From CAYLLN01 sp964384375 (GTDB lineage Bacteria > Planctomycetota > Planctomycetia > Pirellulales > Pirellulaceae): DNA of 64,000 bases. The translations under genes and the position numbers were made by a program. Below are positions 1-8,393 of this stretch, in pieces (the stretch's first letter is position 1; the number at the start of each line of letters is the position of its first letter). Below the pieces are notes generated by a model. That model was not told where the DNA came from. It did not search any database and saw only the letters and a program-made list of their open reading frames with translations. The stretch covers positions 33,034 through 97,033 of the forward strand of contig CAYLLN010000020.1 of the NCBI GenBank assembly GCA_964384375.1. The letters run 5' to 3'.

Positions 1-2
1 TG

Positions 3-410
3 CGAAAGCAATTGCACGACGCGATCGTTCGCAAAGCAAAAGCGGTTTCCGTCGGGGCAGGGGCGAGCGAGCCGAAGATCGTCTTCTCCGAAGGGACACC
101 GGCGATGTTCAACGACGAGAAGCTGGCTGTCCGCATCCGAGAGGTATTCGTGAAACAGTTCGGCAATGAAAATATCGACGATCCCGAGCCGAGCATGGGA
201 GGGGAAGACTTCAGCCAATACGGCCGGGCCGGCGTGCCGATTCTGATGTTCCGCCTGGGGACGCTCGAACCGGCGCGGCTAGCCCGGATGAAACAGCTCG
301 GACAGACACCGCCGTCGCTCCACTCGCCGCTGTACTATCCCGATGCCGAACCGACGCTGATTACGGGATTGCAGGCAACGGTTGCGGCGACGCTGGAACT
401 GCTTAAATAG
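3..410 (+). CDS. M20-family amidohydrolase, C-terminal part (cut by window edge)
   Basis: The frame is open at the left edge and stops with TAG at 408-410, so only about 135 C-terminal residues are visible. The M-G-G-E-D-F-S-x-Y motif encoded near 195-222 is the conserved C-terminal metal-site signature of M20D amidohydrolases, dinuclear-metal enzymes that cleave N-acyl amino acids (hippurate hydrolase or N-acetyl-diaminopimelate deacetylase type). The downstream S-L-H-S-P-L-Y motif fits the conserved late histidine of the family. The substrate and any signal peptide lie outside the window and cannot be judged. The next gene follows 24 bases later on the same strand. Confidence 0.85.
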   Translation, partial: RKQLHDAIVRKAKAVSVGAGASEPKIVFSEGTPAMFNDEKLAVRIREVFVKQFGNENIDDPEPSMGGEDFSQYGRAGVPILMFRLGTLEPARLARMKQLGQTPPSLHSPLYYPDAEPTLITGLQATVAATLELLK

Positions 411-434
411 AGGGTAGAGGGCAGAGAGAAAATC

Positions 435-818
435 GTGGACAACACGAGTTCAAAGACTAATCCCGGTCCCTTTCGCTTCAGCCTGGCGTGGCTGCTGGCG
501 TATGTGACGACGATGGCGCTGGTGTGCGCGGGGCTGGCGTATGGGCGTGCGAATTTGCTGGCGGCCTATGGCACGGAGCAGGCCCAGTCCGATTGGAAAT
601 GGTGGCGAGGCAATGTCGCCATTGAGCAGAATCTTGGAGGTTCGCCGGTTCATCGGCGTGTTCCCAAGAGCAACGAGCCACCGGCACTCGTGCTGATGCG
701 AGACCACTTCGTGGCGTGCTTGGGATTGGCCTTGCTGCTTTCCAGCGTATTGTTTGCCACGTTGGCGTTTTTTGTTCGCGGAGCGCTGGGCAGTTCCTTC
801 ACACCGGCTCGCACATGA
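435..818 (+). CDS. Small membrane protein of unknown function
   Basis: This 127-residue protein starts with GTG, preceded by a purine-rich stretch (gagagaa). It has two hydrophobic segments, at about residues 15-38 and 92-113, separated by a polar, tryptophan-containing loop that probably faces the periplasm. I recognise no family. Its stop codon overlaps the start of the downstream carrier gene as ATGA (815-818), which indicates translational coupling and may point to a role beside the carrier. Function is unknown. Confidence 0.6.
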   Translation: MDNTSSKTNPGPFRFSLAWLLAYVTTMALVCAGLAYGRANLLAAYGTEQAQSDWKWWRGNVAIEQNLGGSPVHRRVPKSNEPPALVLMRDHFVACLGLALLLSSVLFATLAFFVRGALGSSFTPART

Positions 819-2569
819 CGGACGCCTCCGAACGCGGCGCAGCACGTTCCACGGAAAGCCCGCCGCTGGCCGCGCGCATCGGCTTGTGGGCGGGTCCGAT
901 TGCGGCGCTCACGGTGTTTTTCCTGCTTCCCAGTGGCGATGACGGATTGGCCTACGCGGCGCGAGCTTGCGGCGGTGTGGCGACGCTGATGGCCGTGTGG
1001 TGGATGACCGAGGCGCTGCCATTGGAGGCGACGGCACTATTGCCACTGGTGCTGCTGCCGCTCGTGGGGGTGTACACGACGCGAGTCGAAGCAGGGGATG
1101 TGGTGCGGATCAAGTCGTGGAATATGCCGGGAATCATCGAGCAGATTCGCGGCGACACGGCCATCGTCGCCGTCCAACAATTCGATATCCATCAGCCTTT
1201 CTTGCATGACCTACCCCTGAACGACCTCACGAAGGACAGCCCCTTCAAACGGGCTGCAGCGCCGTTCGCCGATCCAGCAATCTTTCTGTTCCTCGGCGGG
1301 TTTTTGATCGCGCTCGCCATCGAGAAGTGGGGGCTACATCGGCGGATTGCGCTGCTTACTGTTCTGGCCGTCGGAACACAACCTTCGCGGTTGATCGGCG
1401 GGTTCATGCTGGCGACGGGCCTGGTGAGTATGTGGATCAGCAACACCGCCACGACGGTGATGATGCTGCCCATTGGGCTGGCCGTGGTAGGTTTGCTGAA
1501 TGCGAAACTGGCCAGCGGGGTACGTAAGCACCCCGATGACAGCAATTCGACAAGTCATGTCGAGACTCATCGGGAGGCTGACGCCTCTCGCTCGCCGGAT
1601 GCCACCAACTTCGCCATCTGCCTGCTCTTGGGAATCGCTTATGCCGCGAGTCTGGGCGGATTCGCCACGCTTGTCGGGACGCCGCCGAACGTCTATTTCA
1701 AGGCGTTCATGGCCGATCGCGATCTGCCGATCGACTTTGGCCGCTGGATGCTGTTCGCGACGCCGCTGTCGGCGGTCTATCTGCTGCTGGCGTGGCTGCT
1801 GATGACGAAAGTGCTCTTTCCGGTGAAGCTGGCCGAGATTCCCGGCGGCCGCGAGCTGATACGCGACGAGTACCAAAAGCTCGGTCCAGTCTCGCGCGGC
1901 GAGTGGATCGTGCTGGCCGTGTTTCTCTGCACGGCGACGCTCTGGATCTTCGGTGAGCCGCTCAAGCAGTGGGCGGCACTCACGCGCCTCCTGCCAGCCG
2001 TGAAGGCGCTTGACGACTACCTCGTGGCGATGGCCGGCGCGATCGCTTTGTTCCTCATTCCGGTGAATCCGTCGCGGCACGAGTTCGCCCTCGATTGGAA
2101 AACGGCCCTGAGGCTGCCGTGGGGCGTGCTGCTTTTGTTCGGCGGCGGCCTGAGTCTGGCGGCAGCCATCACCGACAGCGGCCTGGCCGAATGGATCGGC
2201 CGGCAAGTGACGGTGCTCCGCTCGCTTCCCACGCTGTGGCAGATTGTGTTCGTCGTCGCCCTGATCGTCTTCAGCGGCGAGTTGACGAACAACCTCGCCG
2301 CCGTCGTCGCCATGCTGCCGATTCTGTTCGAGGTGGCCGCGGGGATGGAGGTCGATCCGCTCCTGCTGACCGTGCCGGCCGTGGTTGCGGCCAGTTGCGG
2401 CTTCATGCTGCCGGTGGCAACGCCGCCGAACGCGATCGCCTTCGCCACCGGACACATCCCGCTGCGACAGATGGTGCGGGCTGGCTTTCTGCTCGACCTC
2501 TTGGCGATCGTGCTGATCCCCGCAGCCATCTACGCCTGGGGAGCGTGGGTGCTTGGGATTCGGCTGTAA
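815..2569 (+). CDS. SLC13/DASS-family anion:sodium symporter
   Basis: This 584-residue polytopic inner-membrane protein belongs to the divalent anion:sodium symporter family, which imports dicarboxylates, citrate or sulfate with sodium. Both halves of the inverted repeat show the diagnostic motif: L-V-G-T-P-P-N in the first and V-A-T-P-P-N in the second. The motif F-A-D-P-A-I-F-L-F-L-G-G-F is also typical. The ATG at 815 is chosen because it overlaps the upstream stop (ATGA). Two polar insertions are unusual: one of about 50 residues before the F-A-D-P motif, and one of about 30 residues rich in S, D and H before the third major membrane block. Substrate cannot be predicted from sequence alone. 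Confidence 0.9.
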   Translation: MTDASERGAARSTESPPLAARIGLWAGPIAALTVFFLLPSGDDGLAYAARACGGVATLMAVWWMTEALPLEATALLPLVLLPLVGVYTTRVEAGDVVRIKSWNMPGIIEQIRGDTAIVAVQQFDIHQPFLHDLPLNDLTKDSPFKRAAAPFADPAIFLFLGGFLIALAIEKWGLHRRIALLTVLAVGTQPSRLIGGFMLATGLVSMWISNTATTVMMLPIGLAVVGLLNAKLASGVRKHPDDSNSTSHVETHREADASRSPDATNFAICLLLGIAYAASLGGFATLVGTPPNVYFKAFMADRDLPIDFGRWMLFATPLSAVYLLLAWLLMTKVLFPVKLAEIPGGRELIRDEYQKLGPVSRGEWIVLAVFLCTATLWIFGEPLKQWAALTRLLPAVKALDDYLVAMAGAIALFLIPVNPSRHEFALDWKTALRLPWGVLLLFGGGLSLAAAITDSGLAEWIGRQVTVLRSLPTLWQIVFVVALIVFSGELTNNLAAVVAMLPILFEVAAGMEVDPLLLTVPAVVAASCGFMLPVATPPNAIAFATGHIPLRQMVRAGFLLDLLAIVLIPAAIYAWGAWVLGIRL

Positions 2570-2633
2570 CGGCTGGCTCGCGAGCGGCATCCCAAGGGAG
2601 AATGCCCTTGTTCCCTTTCTCGGAGATTGGCCG

Positions 2634-3185
2634 ATGCGCTTCGCCCTGCTTTCAATGCTCGCTTTCGTGTTTATCGCTTCACAGGCAACAGCCGCCGACA
2701 AGCCGCCGGACGCCGGCGATGCTGCCCCCGACTTCTCGCTCACTGATCTGTCAGGCAACGAAGTGCAATTGACGAAGCTCATGAAGCAAGGTCCGGTCGT
2801 CCTAGTGATGCTGCGCGGATATCCCGGCTATCAATGTCCTGCTTGCACCGCGCAGGTCGGTGACTTCACGAGCCGCGCGAGGCACTTCGCCGAAACGAAA
2901 GCGACCGTAGTGCTCGTCTATCCCGGCAAGGCAGGCGGACTCGCCGAGCGAGCCAAAGAGTTCATGGGAAAGAGCACGCTACCTACTGGCTTTCACTTGG
3001 CGATCGATGCCGACTTTGCGGTCACCAATGCCTATCACCTCCGCTGGGATAAAGCGGGAGAGACCGCCTATCCCGCGACGTTTGTGATCGACGAGGAAGG
3101 AGAAGTCCGCTTTGCACAGATCAGCCGTACGCACGGCGATCGCGTGAAGGGGACGGCGGTTTTGGCGGAACTGAAGAAGCTGTAG
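2634..3185 (+). CDS. Exported redoxin (AhpC/TSA-like thioredoxin-fold protein)
   Basis: This 183-residue protein has an N-terminal signal peptide (hydrophobic residues 2-20, A-x-A-type cleavage near residue 22) and then a redoxin domain beginning D-A-A-P-D-F-S-L. The active-site region reads R-G-Y-P-G-Y-Q-C-P-A-C, so it carries a CxxC pair where peroxiredoxins have the peroxidatic cysteine. A later A-Y-P-A-T-F-V-I-D segment is the cis-proline strand of thioredoxin folds. The likely role is periplasmic thiol peroxidase or disulfide reductase activity. The ATG at 2634 begins the signal peptide; an in-frame upstream extension overlaps the carrier gene and is not plausible. Confidence 0.85.
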   Translation: MRFALLSMLAFVFIASQATAADKPPDAGDAAPDFSLTDLSGNEVQLTKLMKQGPVVLVMLRGYPGYQCPACTAQVGDFTSRARHFAETKATVVLVYPGKAGGLAERAKEFMGKSTLPTGFHLAIDADFAVTNAYHLRWDKAGETAYPATFVIDEEGEVRFAQISRTHGDRVKGTAVLAELKKL

Positions 3186-3215
3186 TGGGCAAGGTTCTTT
3201 TTGAGCCTCCGAGCC

Positions 3216-3851
3216 CTACGTCGTTGCGATCAGCCGCTTCTGGATGACTTTCAAGATCTCACGAGCCACTTCAGTCTTACTTCCCGCGGCCGACAGCGCG
3301 ACCGCGCCTTCGGCGTCCAGAATCTCGACCTGGTTGTCGGCCGCGTCGATGGCGGAAGGACCGTTGAGCACGATCAGGTCGCAGCTCTTTTTGATCAGCT
3401 TGGTTAAAGCCCGGAAACGCTGGTCGTCGGTTTCGAGCGCAAAGCCGACGAGCCACTGACCGGGACGCTTCGCCGCGCCGAGCGTCGCCATCACGTCTGG
3501 CGTTTCGACGAGTTCCAAGAGCAGCGGCTGGCCTGTTTTGGCAAGCTTGTGGTCGGCCACCTTGCGCGGCATGTAGTCGCACGGAGCCGCGGCGCCGATC
3601 ACGCCGTCACACTCCGGAAAGAGCCGTTGGCACGCCGCGAGCAGATCATCCGTCGTCACCACGTTATGCACTTCCGCCTCGGGCGGATAGTCGATCGCGA
3701 CTGGCCCGGTGACGATGACGACCTCGTGTCCCAGTGTGAGCGCGGCTGCCGCCAACGCTCGCCCCATTCGGCCGCTGGAGCTATTGGTCAGATAGCGGAC
3801 CGGATCGAGGTACTGGCGCGTGGGACCGGAAGTGATGAGGATGCGGGCCAT
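3216..3851 (-). CDS. Phosphopantothenate-cysteine ligase domain protein (CoaB-like)
   Basis: This 211-residue cytoplasmic protein matches the C-terminal synthetase half of the bifunctional CoaBC enzyme, which joins 4'-phosphopantothenate and cysteine in coenzyme A synthesis. It begins with I-L-I-T-S-G-P-T-R-Q-Y-L-D-P-V-R and continues N-S-S-S-G-R-M-G, the dinucleotide and CTP-binding signature of DFP-domain proteins. A-A-A-P-C-D-Y and the K-K-x-C-D-L-I-V-L-N segment are also typical. The decarboxylase half is absent here, so it would have to be encoded elsewhere. Start chosen at 3851 because the residues before it do not match the family. Confidence 0.85.
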   Translation of the reverse strand: MARILITSGPTRQYLDPVRYLTNSSSGRMGRALAAAALTLGHEVVIVTGPVAIDYPPEAEVHNVVTTDDLLAACQRLFPECDGVIGAAAPCDYMPRKVADHKLAKTGQPLLLELVETPDVMATLGAAKRPGQWLVGFALETDDQRFRALTKLIKKSCDLIVLNGPSAIDAADNQVEILDAEGAVALSAAGSKTEVAREILKVIQKRLIATT

Positions 3852-3874
3852 CTGGTGAATGCGGAGAGAAGCGA

Positions 3875-4974
3875 CTAGTTCGTCGGATTGTGGCTCTGGA
3901 ACAGTTCCAGCCACGCCAGTGTGATCGCGGCGGCTATCGTCTTTTCCTCTTGATACTGCTCCGGCGTCTTCCCCCAATAAAAGCCGATCCAGCCGGCGGC
4001 GTGCGGTTTCGAGTCGTCGATGAACTCGCCCAATTCCTGGGCCGAACACTTGAGCGAGAACATCTCTTCGATCACGACTGGCTTGCCGACGTTGAATCCC
4101 TTGAGCGTTTCAAGTCCCTCCGCGGCTTTGCCCGACTCGGGATAGAGATGCACGCAGAGAAAATCGAGCGGTTCGTGAATTTTGTCCGGCACAAAGCCCG
4201 ACGTGAGTCCGGGCTTGTCGAGACTCCACGGTACCAGGCCGACGGTCACGAGGTGTCGCGAATCGTGCTTGCGAATCGCTGCCGCTAGTTTCTCAAGCCA
4301 GGCCTTAGCAATTTCGGGCCGCGGACGATCCTGCGCGTCGAGCGAAATGCGCTGCACGAAGTGCTTGTCCCCAAGCGGCGGGCCAAGCCAGTCGTCATCC
4401 TTTCGTTTGCCGGCTCGTTCATCAGGTCGTAGCAAAAGATCGCCGGGCTCGCGGCGCATTGCTTCGCGACCGCTTGCCAAAACGCGGCTTGCGCGTTCCA
4501 GCGACCCGCCTCGTCCAATGCGTCGTACCACGCTGGCACATCCTTTTTGTGGTAACACCCCAAGCCCGTCAGATCGATGTAAATCCGCTCTTTCTCCGCG
4601 AGCGTAAGCAGCTTGCCAAGCTTCTCGAGCGACTTCTCGTTCGGCTTGTCCGCGGCATCCATGAACTTACCGAACTGAATGTGGATGCGGACGACGTTCG
4701 CCCCCAGCCGCTTCATTTCGGCAAAGTCTTCCTCGACCTTCGGCCATTCGTCTTCCCAGTAGTCCTCGATCAGGCGACCGGTTTCGTCGTGGTCATAGTT
4801 GAAGCCCCAGGGGATGAACGGCTTGCCGGATTTCTCTAGGAGAAATCCACGCTTGTCAGCGCTCACGCGAACAAATTCCAGGGCAGGCGGCGAAGCAGCG
4901 CAGCAAGGGAATCCAATTATGGACGAAGTGAGCAGCCCAGAAACGAAAATCGGCAACAGGAATCGAGTTTTCAC
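3875..4974 (-). pseudogene. GH5-like cellulase-family glycoside hydrolase, frameshifted
   Basis: Read from a GTG at 4974, the protein has a signal peptide (hydrophobic to about residue 20) and then an (alpha/beta)8 glycosidase start with the G-F-N-Y-D-H-D and D-L-M-N-E-P motifs; the Glu of N-E-P is the family acid/base. Directly after N-E-P, near base 4412, the match continues in a different frame (G-K-R-K-D-D-D-W-L-G) and runs to the stop at 3875, including V-V-I-E-E-M-F, the probable nucleophile region. One base appears to be missing. Joined, the protein would be about 366 residues, normal for the family. Either a real null allele or a sequencing error. Confidence 0.75.
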
Positions 4975-5140
4975 GTTGGCATCTTCCTCAGCTCTTTGCG
5001 ACAAGGCAACAAGTCATCACTCATGGAGGGGGTAAAGCTGTCGCTTCAAATAGGCGACAAATCGCGTCACTGAGTCGGAAAACTTGCCCAAGGCCTGCTG
5101 AACTCGCACTCGTATAGGGTCGTAAAAACCCCTAAATATG

Positions 5141-5168
5141 TTGACAAACCATTCCATTTCCGTATGAT
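5141..5168 (+). promoter_or_regulatory. Near-consensus sigma-70 promoter
   Basis: TTGACA at 5141-5146 is a perfect -35 hexamer and TATGAT at 5163-5168 matches the -10 consensus at five of six bases, with a 16-base spacer. A transcript would start near 5175, about 45 bases before the ATG at 5222. A small inverted repeat, TAGGG-N10-CCCTA (5115-5134), lies just upstream of the -35 box and could be a regulator site. It drives the acyltransferase gene and probably the methyltransferase after it. Confidence 0.75.
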
Positions 5169-5221
5169 GTGTTCGGTTTCTGTCGGCTTCTCTCCCCTTC
5201 CCATTCGCTGTAGGGGGGCCA

Positions 5222-6331
5222 ATGTTGCACGCGATTACCTTGCTCCCACTGTGCCGCAAACCTGGCGCGACGTGGCCTTCGCTCCTTTCAGAAGTGGTGC
5301 ATTCCAGCGAAATCGCACAAGCCGTAGGGTCTTGCAAGTTCAAGATCATCGCCTGCACATCGTCGGACGAAGTTATTGGCCACTTTGAGCGTCAAGAAGC
5401 GGCAGACGAAGGCAATCGCTTCATTCTGATTTCGGATGCCATCACTGAGACCCTTGGCGACAGCCCTCGGCAATCAGCGAAACCACTCGAGTGGGTCAAG
5501 GAGCATGTGGCCCCGTCATCCTGGGGCGTATCGGTCGCGGTCGAAAGTGATTCGCAGCGTATTGTCGATATTGATCGCGTGATTGCCCCCGACAGCCCGC
5601 GGTTGGAGTGGATCCAGGTGCTGGGCCAAATGTCCGCCAAATTGCTGTACTTGTCGCGACCGTCTCAGCGCCCGTCGAATTCCGACATTACGTGCCGGAC
5701 AATTACCGGGCAGGGGGAATTTCACGCCTATTTTCGTCTGCGCCACAGTGTCTATTCGGTCATGGGTTATTTGGAACGCGAGGTGGAAACTTGCACATCG
5801 CAACTCGAAATCGACAGTTCCGACCCACACGCGATGCACTTTGGAGCATTCGCGGCCGGCCGCACGGGCGAAATGCTTGTGGGAACCGCCCGAATGGTTA
5901 CCAATCGGCCCGCGGTTCCGGCTCTCGTTAAATCGCTCGCGCAGATGTCAGCCGGCGATCCTATCATACGCAAGCGGCTGGCAAATGAGTTGCCACTGCA
6001 GCTGCCCGTATTTCAATCCCAGCGGATGAATCCGGTGCTGACTGAGATCCTGAGTCAGGACGTTGTCTGCGGGGAGCTAAGCCGCGTAATCGTCGGATCC
6101 CAACACCGCGGTTCCGGCATCTCGACCCTCCTCGTCGATCACACCATCGAGCGAGCGCGTCATCAGGGCGTGCAGCGCATGTTCCTGGAATGCCTGCCGT
6201 GCCATGTTCCGTTCTATGAGCGAATGGGGTTCCGCGTTGTGCCAGGTCTGACTGGACAGGTGCTCGGTGTGCAACGAACGATGGGAGTGATGGAGTTGGA
6301 TTTTTCGGCGCGGCCGAAACGCCCTCGGTAA
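5222..6331 (+). CDS. GNAT-family acyltransferase (possible N-acyl amino acid synthase type)
   Basis: This 369-residue protein starts with ATG behind a strong ribosome site (AGGGGGG, 5 bases upstream). The C-terminal half carries a GNAT acetyl/acyl-CoA fold: V-G-S-Q-H-R-G-S-G-I is the pyrophosphate-binding R/Q-x-x-G-x-G/A-like loop and P-F-Y-E-R-M-G-F is the classical motif B ending. Before it, F-R-L-R-H-S-V-Y, E-x-E and long loops recall the autoinducer-synthase-like or PEP-CTERM-associated acyltransferases, where a stretch of F-R-x-R-x-x-V-Y precedes the GNAT core. The first 150 residues have no recognised domain. The substrate is unknown. The gene sits behind a strong promoter and 52 bases before a PAS/methyltransferase gene, suggesting one pathway. 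Confidence 0.7.
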   Translation: MLHAITLLPLCRKPGATWPSLLSEVVHSSEIAQAVGSCKFKIIACTSSDEVIGHFERQEAADEGNRFILISDAITETLGDSPRQSAKPLEWVKEHVAPSSWGVSVAVESDSQRIVDIDRVIAPDSPRLEWIQVLGQMSAKLLYLSRPSQRPSNSDITCRTITGQGEFHAYFRLRHSVYSVMGYLEREVETCTSQLEIDSSDPHAMHFGAFAAGRTGEMLVGTARMVTNRPAVPALVKSLAQMSAGDPIIRKRLANELPLQLPVFQSQRMNPVLTEILSQDVVCGELSRVIVGSQHRGSGISTLLVDHTIERARHQGVQRMFLECLPCHVPFYERMGFRVVPGLTGQVLGVQRTMGVMELDFSARPKRPR

Positions 6332-6383
6332 CGAGGCGCTGTCTCCTGCGGGGTTTCCCAACGACCTCGACGAGCGAAAACTC

Positions 6384-7868
6384 ATGTCATCGGCAAATAA
6401 AACCAAGGTCAAGAAATCCCCAGCCTCAGACTTCGTTCTTCCGCTGCGGTCGTTTAAGGAGATTATCGAGGCGGTTACTACACCGTTGGGATTGACGGTG
6501 CTGGTCGTGCTGTTCCTGGGTTGCATCGTTGCCGTGGCAATCGGACTGGGACTTGGTGAACGAAATTTGGGCCAACTGATTACCGGCATGTTGGGGATGT
6601 TCGCGTTCGTCGTCGTGCTCGTTTTCTTGACGGCTTGGCTCAAACCGGGCGTCATTTTTCCCGGTCGGAACACGGGAGGAATTCAGACGGGAGGAGACTC
6701 CGAGGCACTGCTTCGCGAACACGAAGACGTCCTCCATTTCCGCGATGGTCCCCCCGAGCCGGACGCCTGGACGAAGGAGCTATTGCCGGTTTTGCACCAA
6801 GCCGCGATCTACACCGTGCCGACTTATTTTCTCGACACCAAACTTCGCATCATTGATTGGAATGTGGCTTTTGATCTGGTGTTTGATGCCGCCGCTAGTC
6901 TCCGCGGCAAGCATGTCAACTACTTCATTGTCAAGCTGGAGAATCGCGAGCAGGTCTTCGATCACGCTCGAGAGTTCACAATCAAAGTCGAGAAGGGACA
7001 ACTGCCACTGGTCGATACGGAGTGCTTGTGCTACGCCTCGGCCGACTTCGGCGGTCAAAACGGTTTGATTGCCTTCCTGAAAGTGGCCGTGCAGCTGCAC
7101 GATCCACAGGGCAATCACCGCGGCTGGTCGGTAGCTCTTTTTCCCCAGGAAATCAACTGGCCGGAATTTCAACGGCGGCTGGAAGCAAAAATCCTCGACG
7201 ATAAGTTATGGTCCGTCTATTCCAGTTCCTACGATCGAGTGCTCGCCAACTTTCCTCCCTATCGCAAGTTGATTGCCGATGTCATCGGCGTGGTGCCGCC
7301 GGCTGCGCACAAAGTAGCCGATCTGGGCGCCGGAACAGGCAACGTAACCAAAGAACTGACTGCCCACGGTCACCGCGTGACCGCCGTCGAGAACAATCAG
7401 GGCATGCTCGACAAACTCCGCGAAAAGCACTTCACATCCGCCCAGGTCTCGGTCGTTAAAGGTTCGGTGCAAGGCTTGGAACTGCTGCCGGACGAATCGT
7501 TTGATGCGGCCGTCATGGTCAATGTGTTGTATGCGATTGAGGATCCGCTGGGGTGTCTGGAGAACGTCTGTCGTATTTTGAAGCGGGGAGGGATGCTGGG
7601 TCTTTCGACGACCCACGCAGAGACGCGGTTATCGCCGCTGCTTGCAAGCATCAAGAATCACCTGCAAACTTCTTCCCGCTGGAACCAACTGTCCGGCGAC
7701 TACCAGGCGCTCGAGGAAGCCAATCGACATCTCGAATTGACCATTGCGCGGCGCTATTCGCGCGACCAGTATCGCGAGTGGGTCCGGCAAGCCGGATTCG
7801 AGATTGTTAACGAAATCCCATCGACGTACGAAGGGGCCGTGATGGTGATTCATGCGCGCAAGCTTTGA
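6384..7868 (+). CDS. Membrane-anchored PAS-like and SAM-dependent methyltransferase protein
   Basis: This 494-residue protein begins with two membrane helices (about residues 33-57 and 63-86). A PAS-like domain follows from about 135 to 255; Y-F-L-D-T-K-L-R-I-I-D-W-N is the typical PAS opening. A class I methyltransferase domain follows from about 275, with V-A-D-L-G-A-G-T-G-N-V-T as SAM motif I and an acidic residue at the end of strand 2 (A-V-E-N-N). The combination suggests a membrane sensor whose output is methylation of a small molecule. It follows the acyltransferase gene by 52 bases on the same strand and probably shares its promoter, so methylation of an acylated product is a reasonable inference. 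Confidence 0.75.
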   Translation: MSSANKTKVKKSPASDFVLPLRSFKEIIEAVTTPLGLTVLVVLFLGCIVAVAIGLGLGERNLGQLITGMLGMFAFVVVLVFLTAWLKPGVIFPGRNTGGIQTGGDSEALLREHEDVLHFRDGPPEPDAWTKELLPVLHQAAIYTVPTYFLDTKLRIIDWNVAFDLVFDAAASLRGKHVNYFIVKLENREQVFDHAREFTIKVEKGQLPLVDTECLCYASADFGGQNGLIAFLKVAVQLHDPQGNHRGWSVALFPQEINWPEFQRRLEAKILDDKLWSVYSSSYDRVLANFPPYRKLIADVIGVVPPAAHKVADLGAGTGNVTKELTAHGHRVTAVENNQGMLDKLREKHFTSAQVSVVKGSVQGLELLPDESFDAAVMVNVLYAIEDPLGCLENVCRILKRGGMLGLSTTHAETRLSPLLASIKNHLQTSSRWNQLSGDYQALEEANRHLELTIARRYSRDQYREWVRQAGFEIVNEIPSTYEGAVMVIHARKL

Positions 7869-7887
7869 ACTCCAACGGCTACAGTGG

Positions 7888-8259
7888 CTAGCCGCGCGGA
7901 TTGTCGCGATGCACCAGTTCGGGAGAGAAAGCGGGCAAGCAGAACGCAATATACTCGGCGCCGTCAGGACCGGGCGTGCTGTACTGCACCCATTCGCCGC
8001 GCAGGGCAATGACGACCTGGCCGGCGTTCACGTCCATCACGTCCTCCTTCGTCGTCACTCGCAAGCTGCCGCGGAGGACGAGCGTGTATTCGTCAAAGGC
8101 GGGAGTCTGTCCCGGCTCGACCCAGCCACTGGGGCTGACCATGCGGGCGATGCTGACCGCTGCCGATTTCGAGTTGACGCGGCCAATGAATTCCTCGATC
8201 CGCTTCGGCTTATTGCCAGCGGCCTCGACGATCGTGGGAGCGGTGATGAGGTGAGGCAT
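7888..8259 (-). CDS. Cupin-domain protein
   Basis: This 123-residue protein is a single-domain cupin with E-P-G-Q-T-P-A-F-D-E-Y-T-L-V-L-R-G as the first cupin motif and A-G-Q-V-V-I-A-L-R-G-E as the second. Histidine ligands normal for metal-binding cupins are largely absent; the first motif has F-D-E instead of H-x-H. It resembles EutQ-like cupins linked to ethanolamine utilisation, but no eut genes are present, so the role is open. It faces the methyltransferase gene tail to tail with a 19-base gap. Confidence 0.75.
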   Translation of the reverse strand: MPHLITAPTIVEAAGNKPKRIEEFIGRVNSKSAAVSIARMVSPSGWVEPGQTPAFDEYTLVLRGSLRVTTKEDVMDVNAGQVVIALRGEWVQYSTPGPDGAEYIAFCLPAFSPELVHRDNPRG

Positions 8260-8393
8260 AATTCTTAGTTCAGGGGAGAGGATAGTAACTCGAAGCGTCA
8301 GCGAGGGAATATCGGGAAAGAGTCAGCCCCGTGCATACGCTTTGGGTTAGTGTTAGACCCTTCAAGTCCAGCCGAGCCGTCGGGACCTAAGAT

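Noticed and set aside
1334..2782. Long minus-strand frame opposite the DASS carrier gene
   Set aside because: The product is dominated by R, H, Q and G, typical of the antisense of a hydrophobic protein gene; the plus-strand gene is certain.
5017..5358. Minus-strand ORF over the strong promoter
   Set aside because: It overlaps the promoter and the start of the acyltransferase gene and shows no family likeness.
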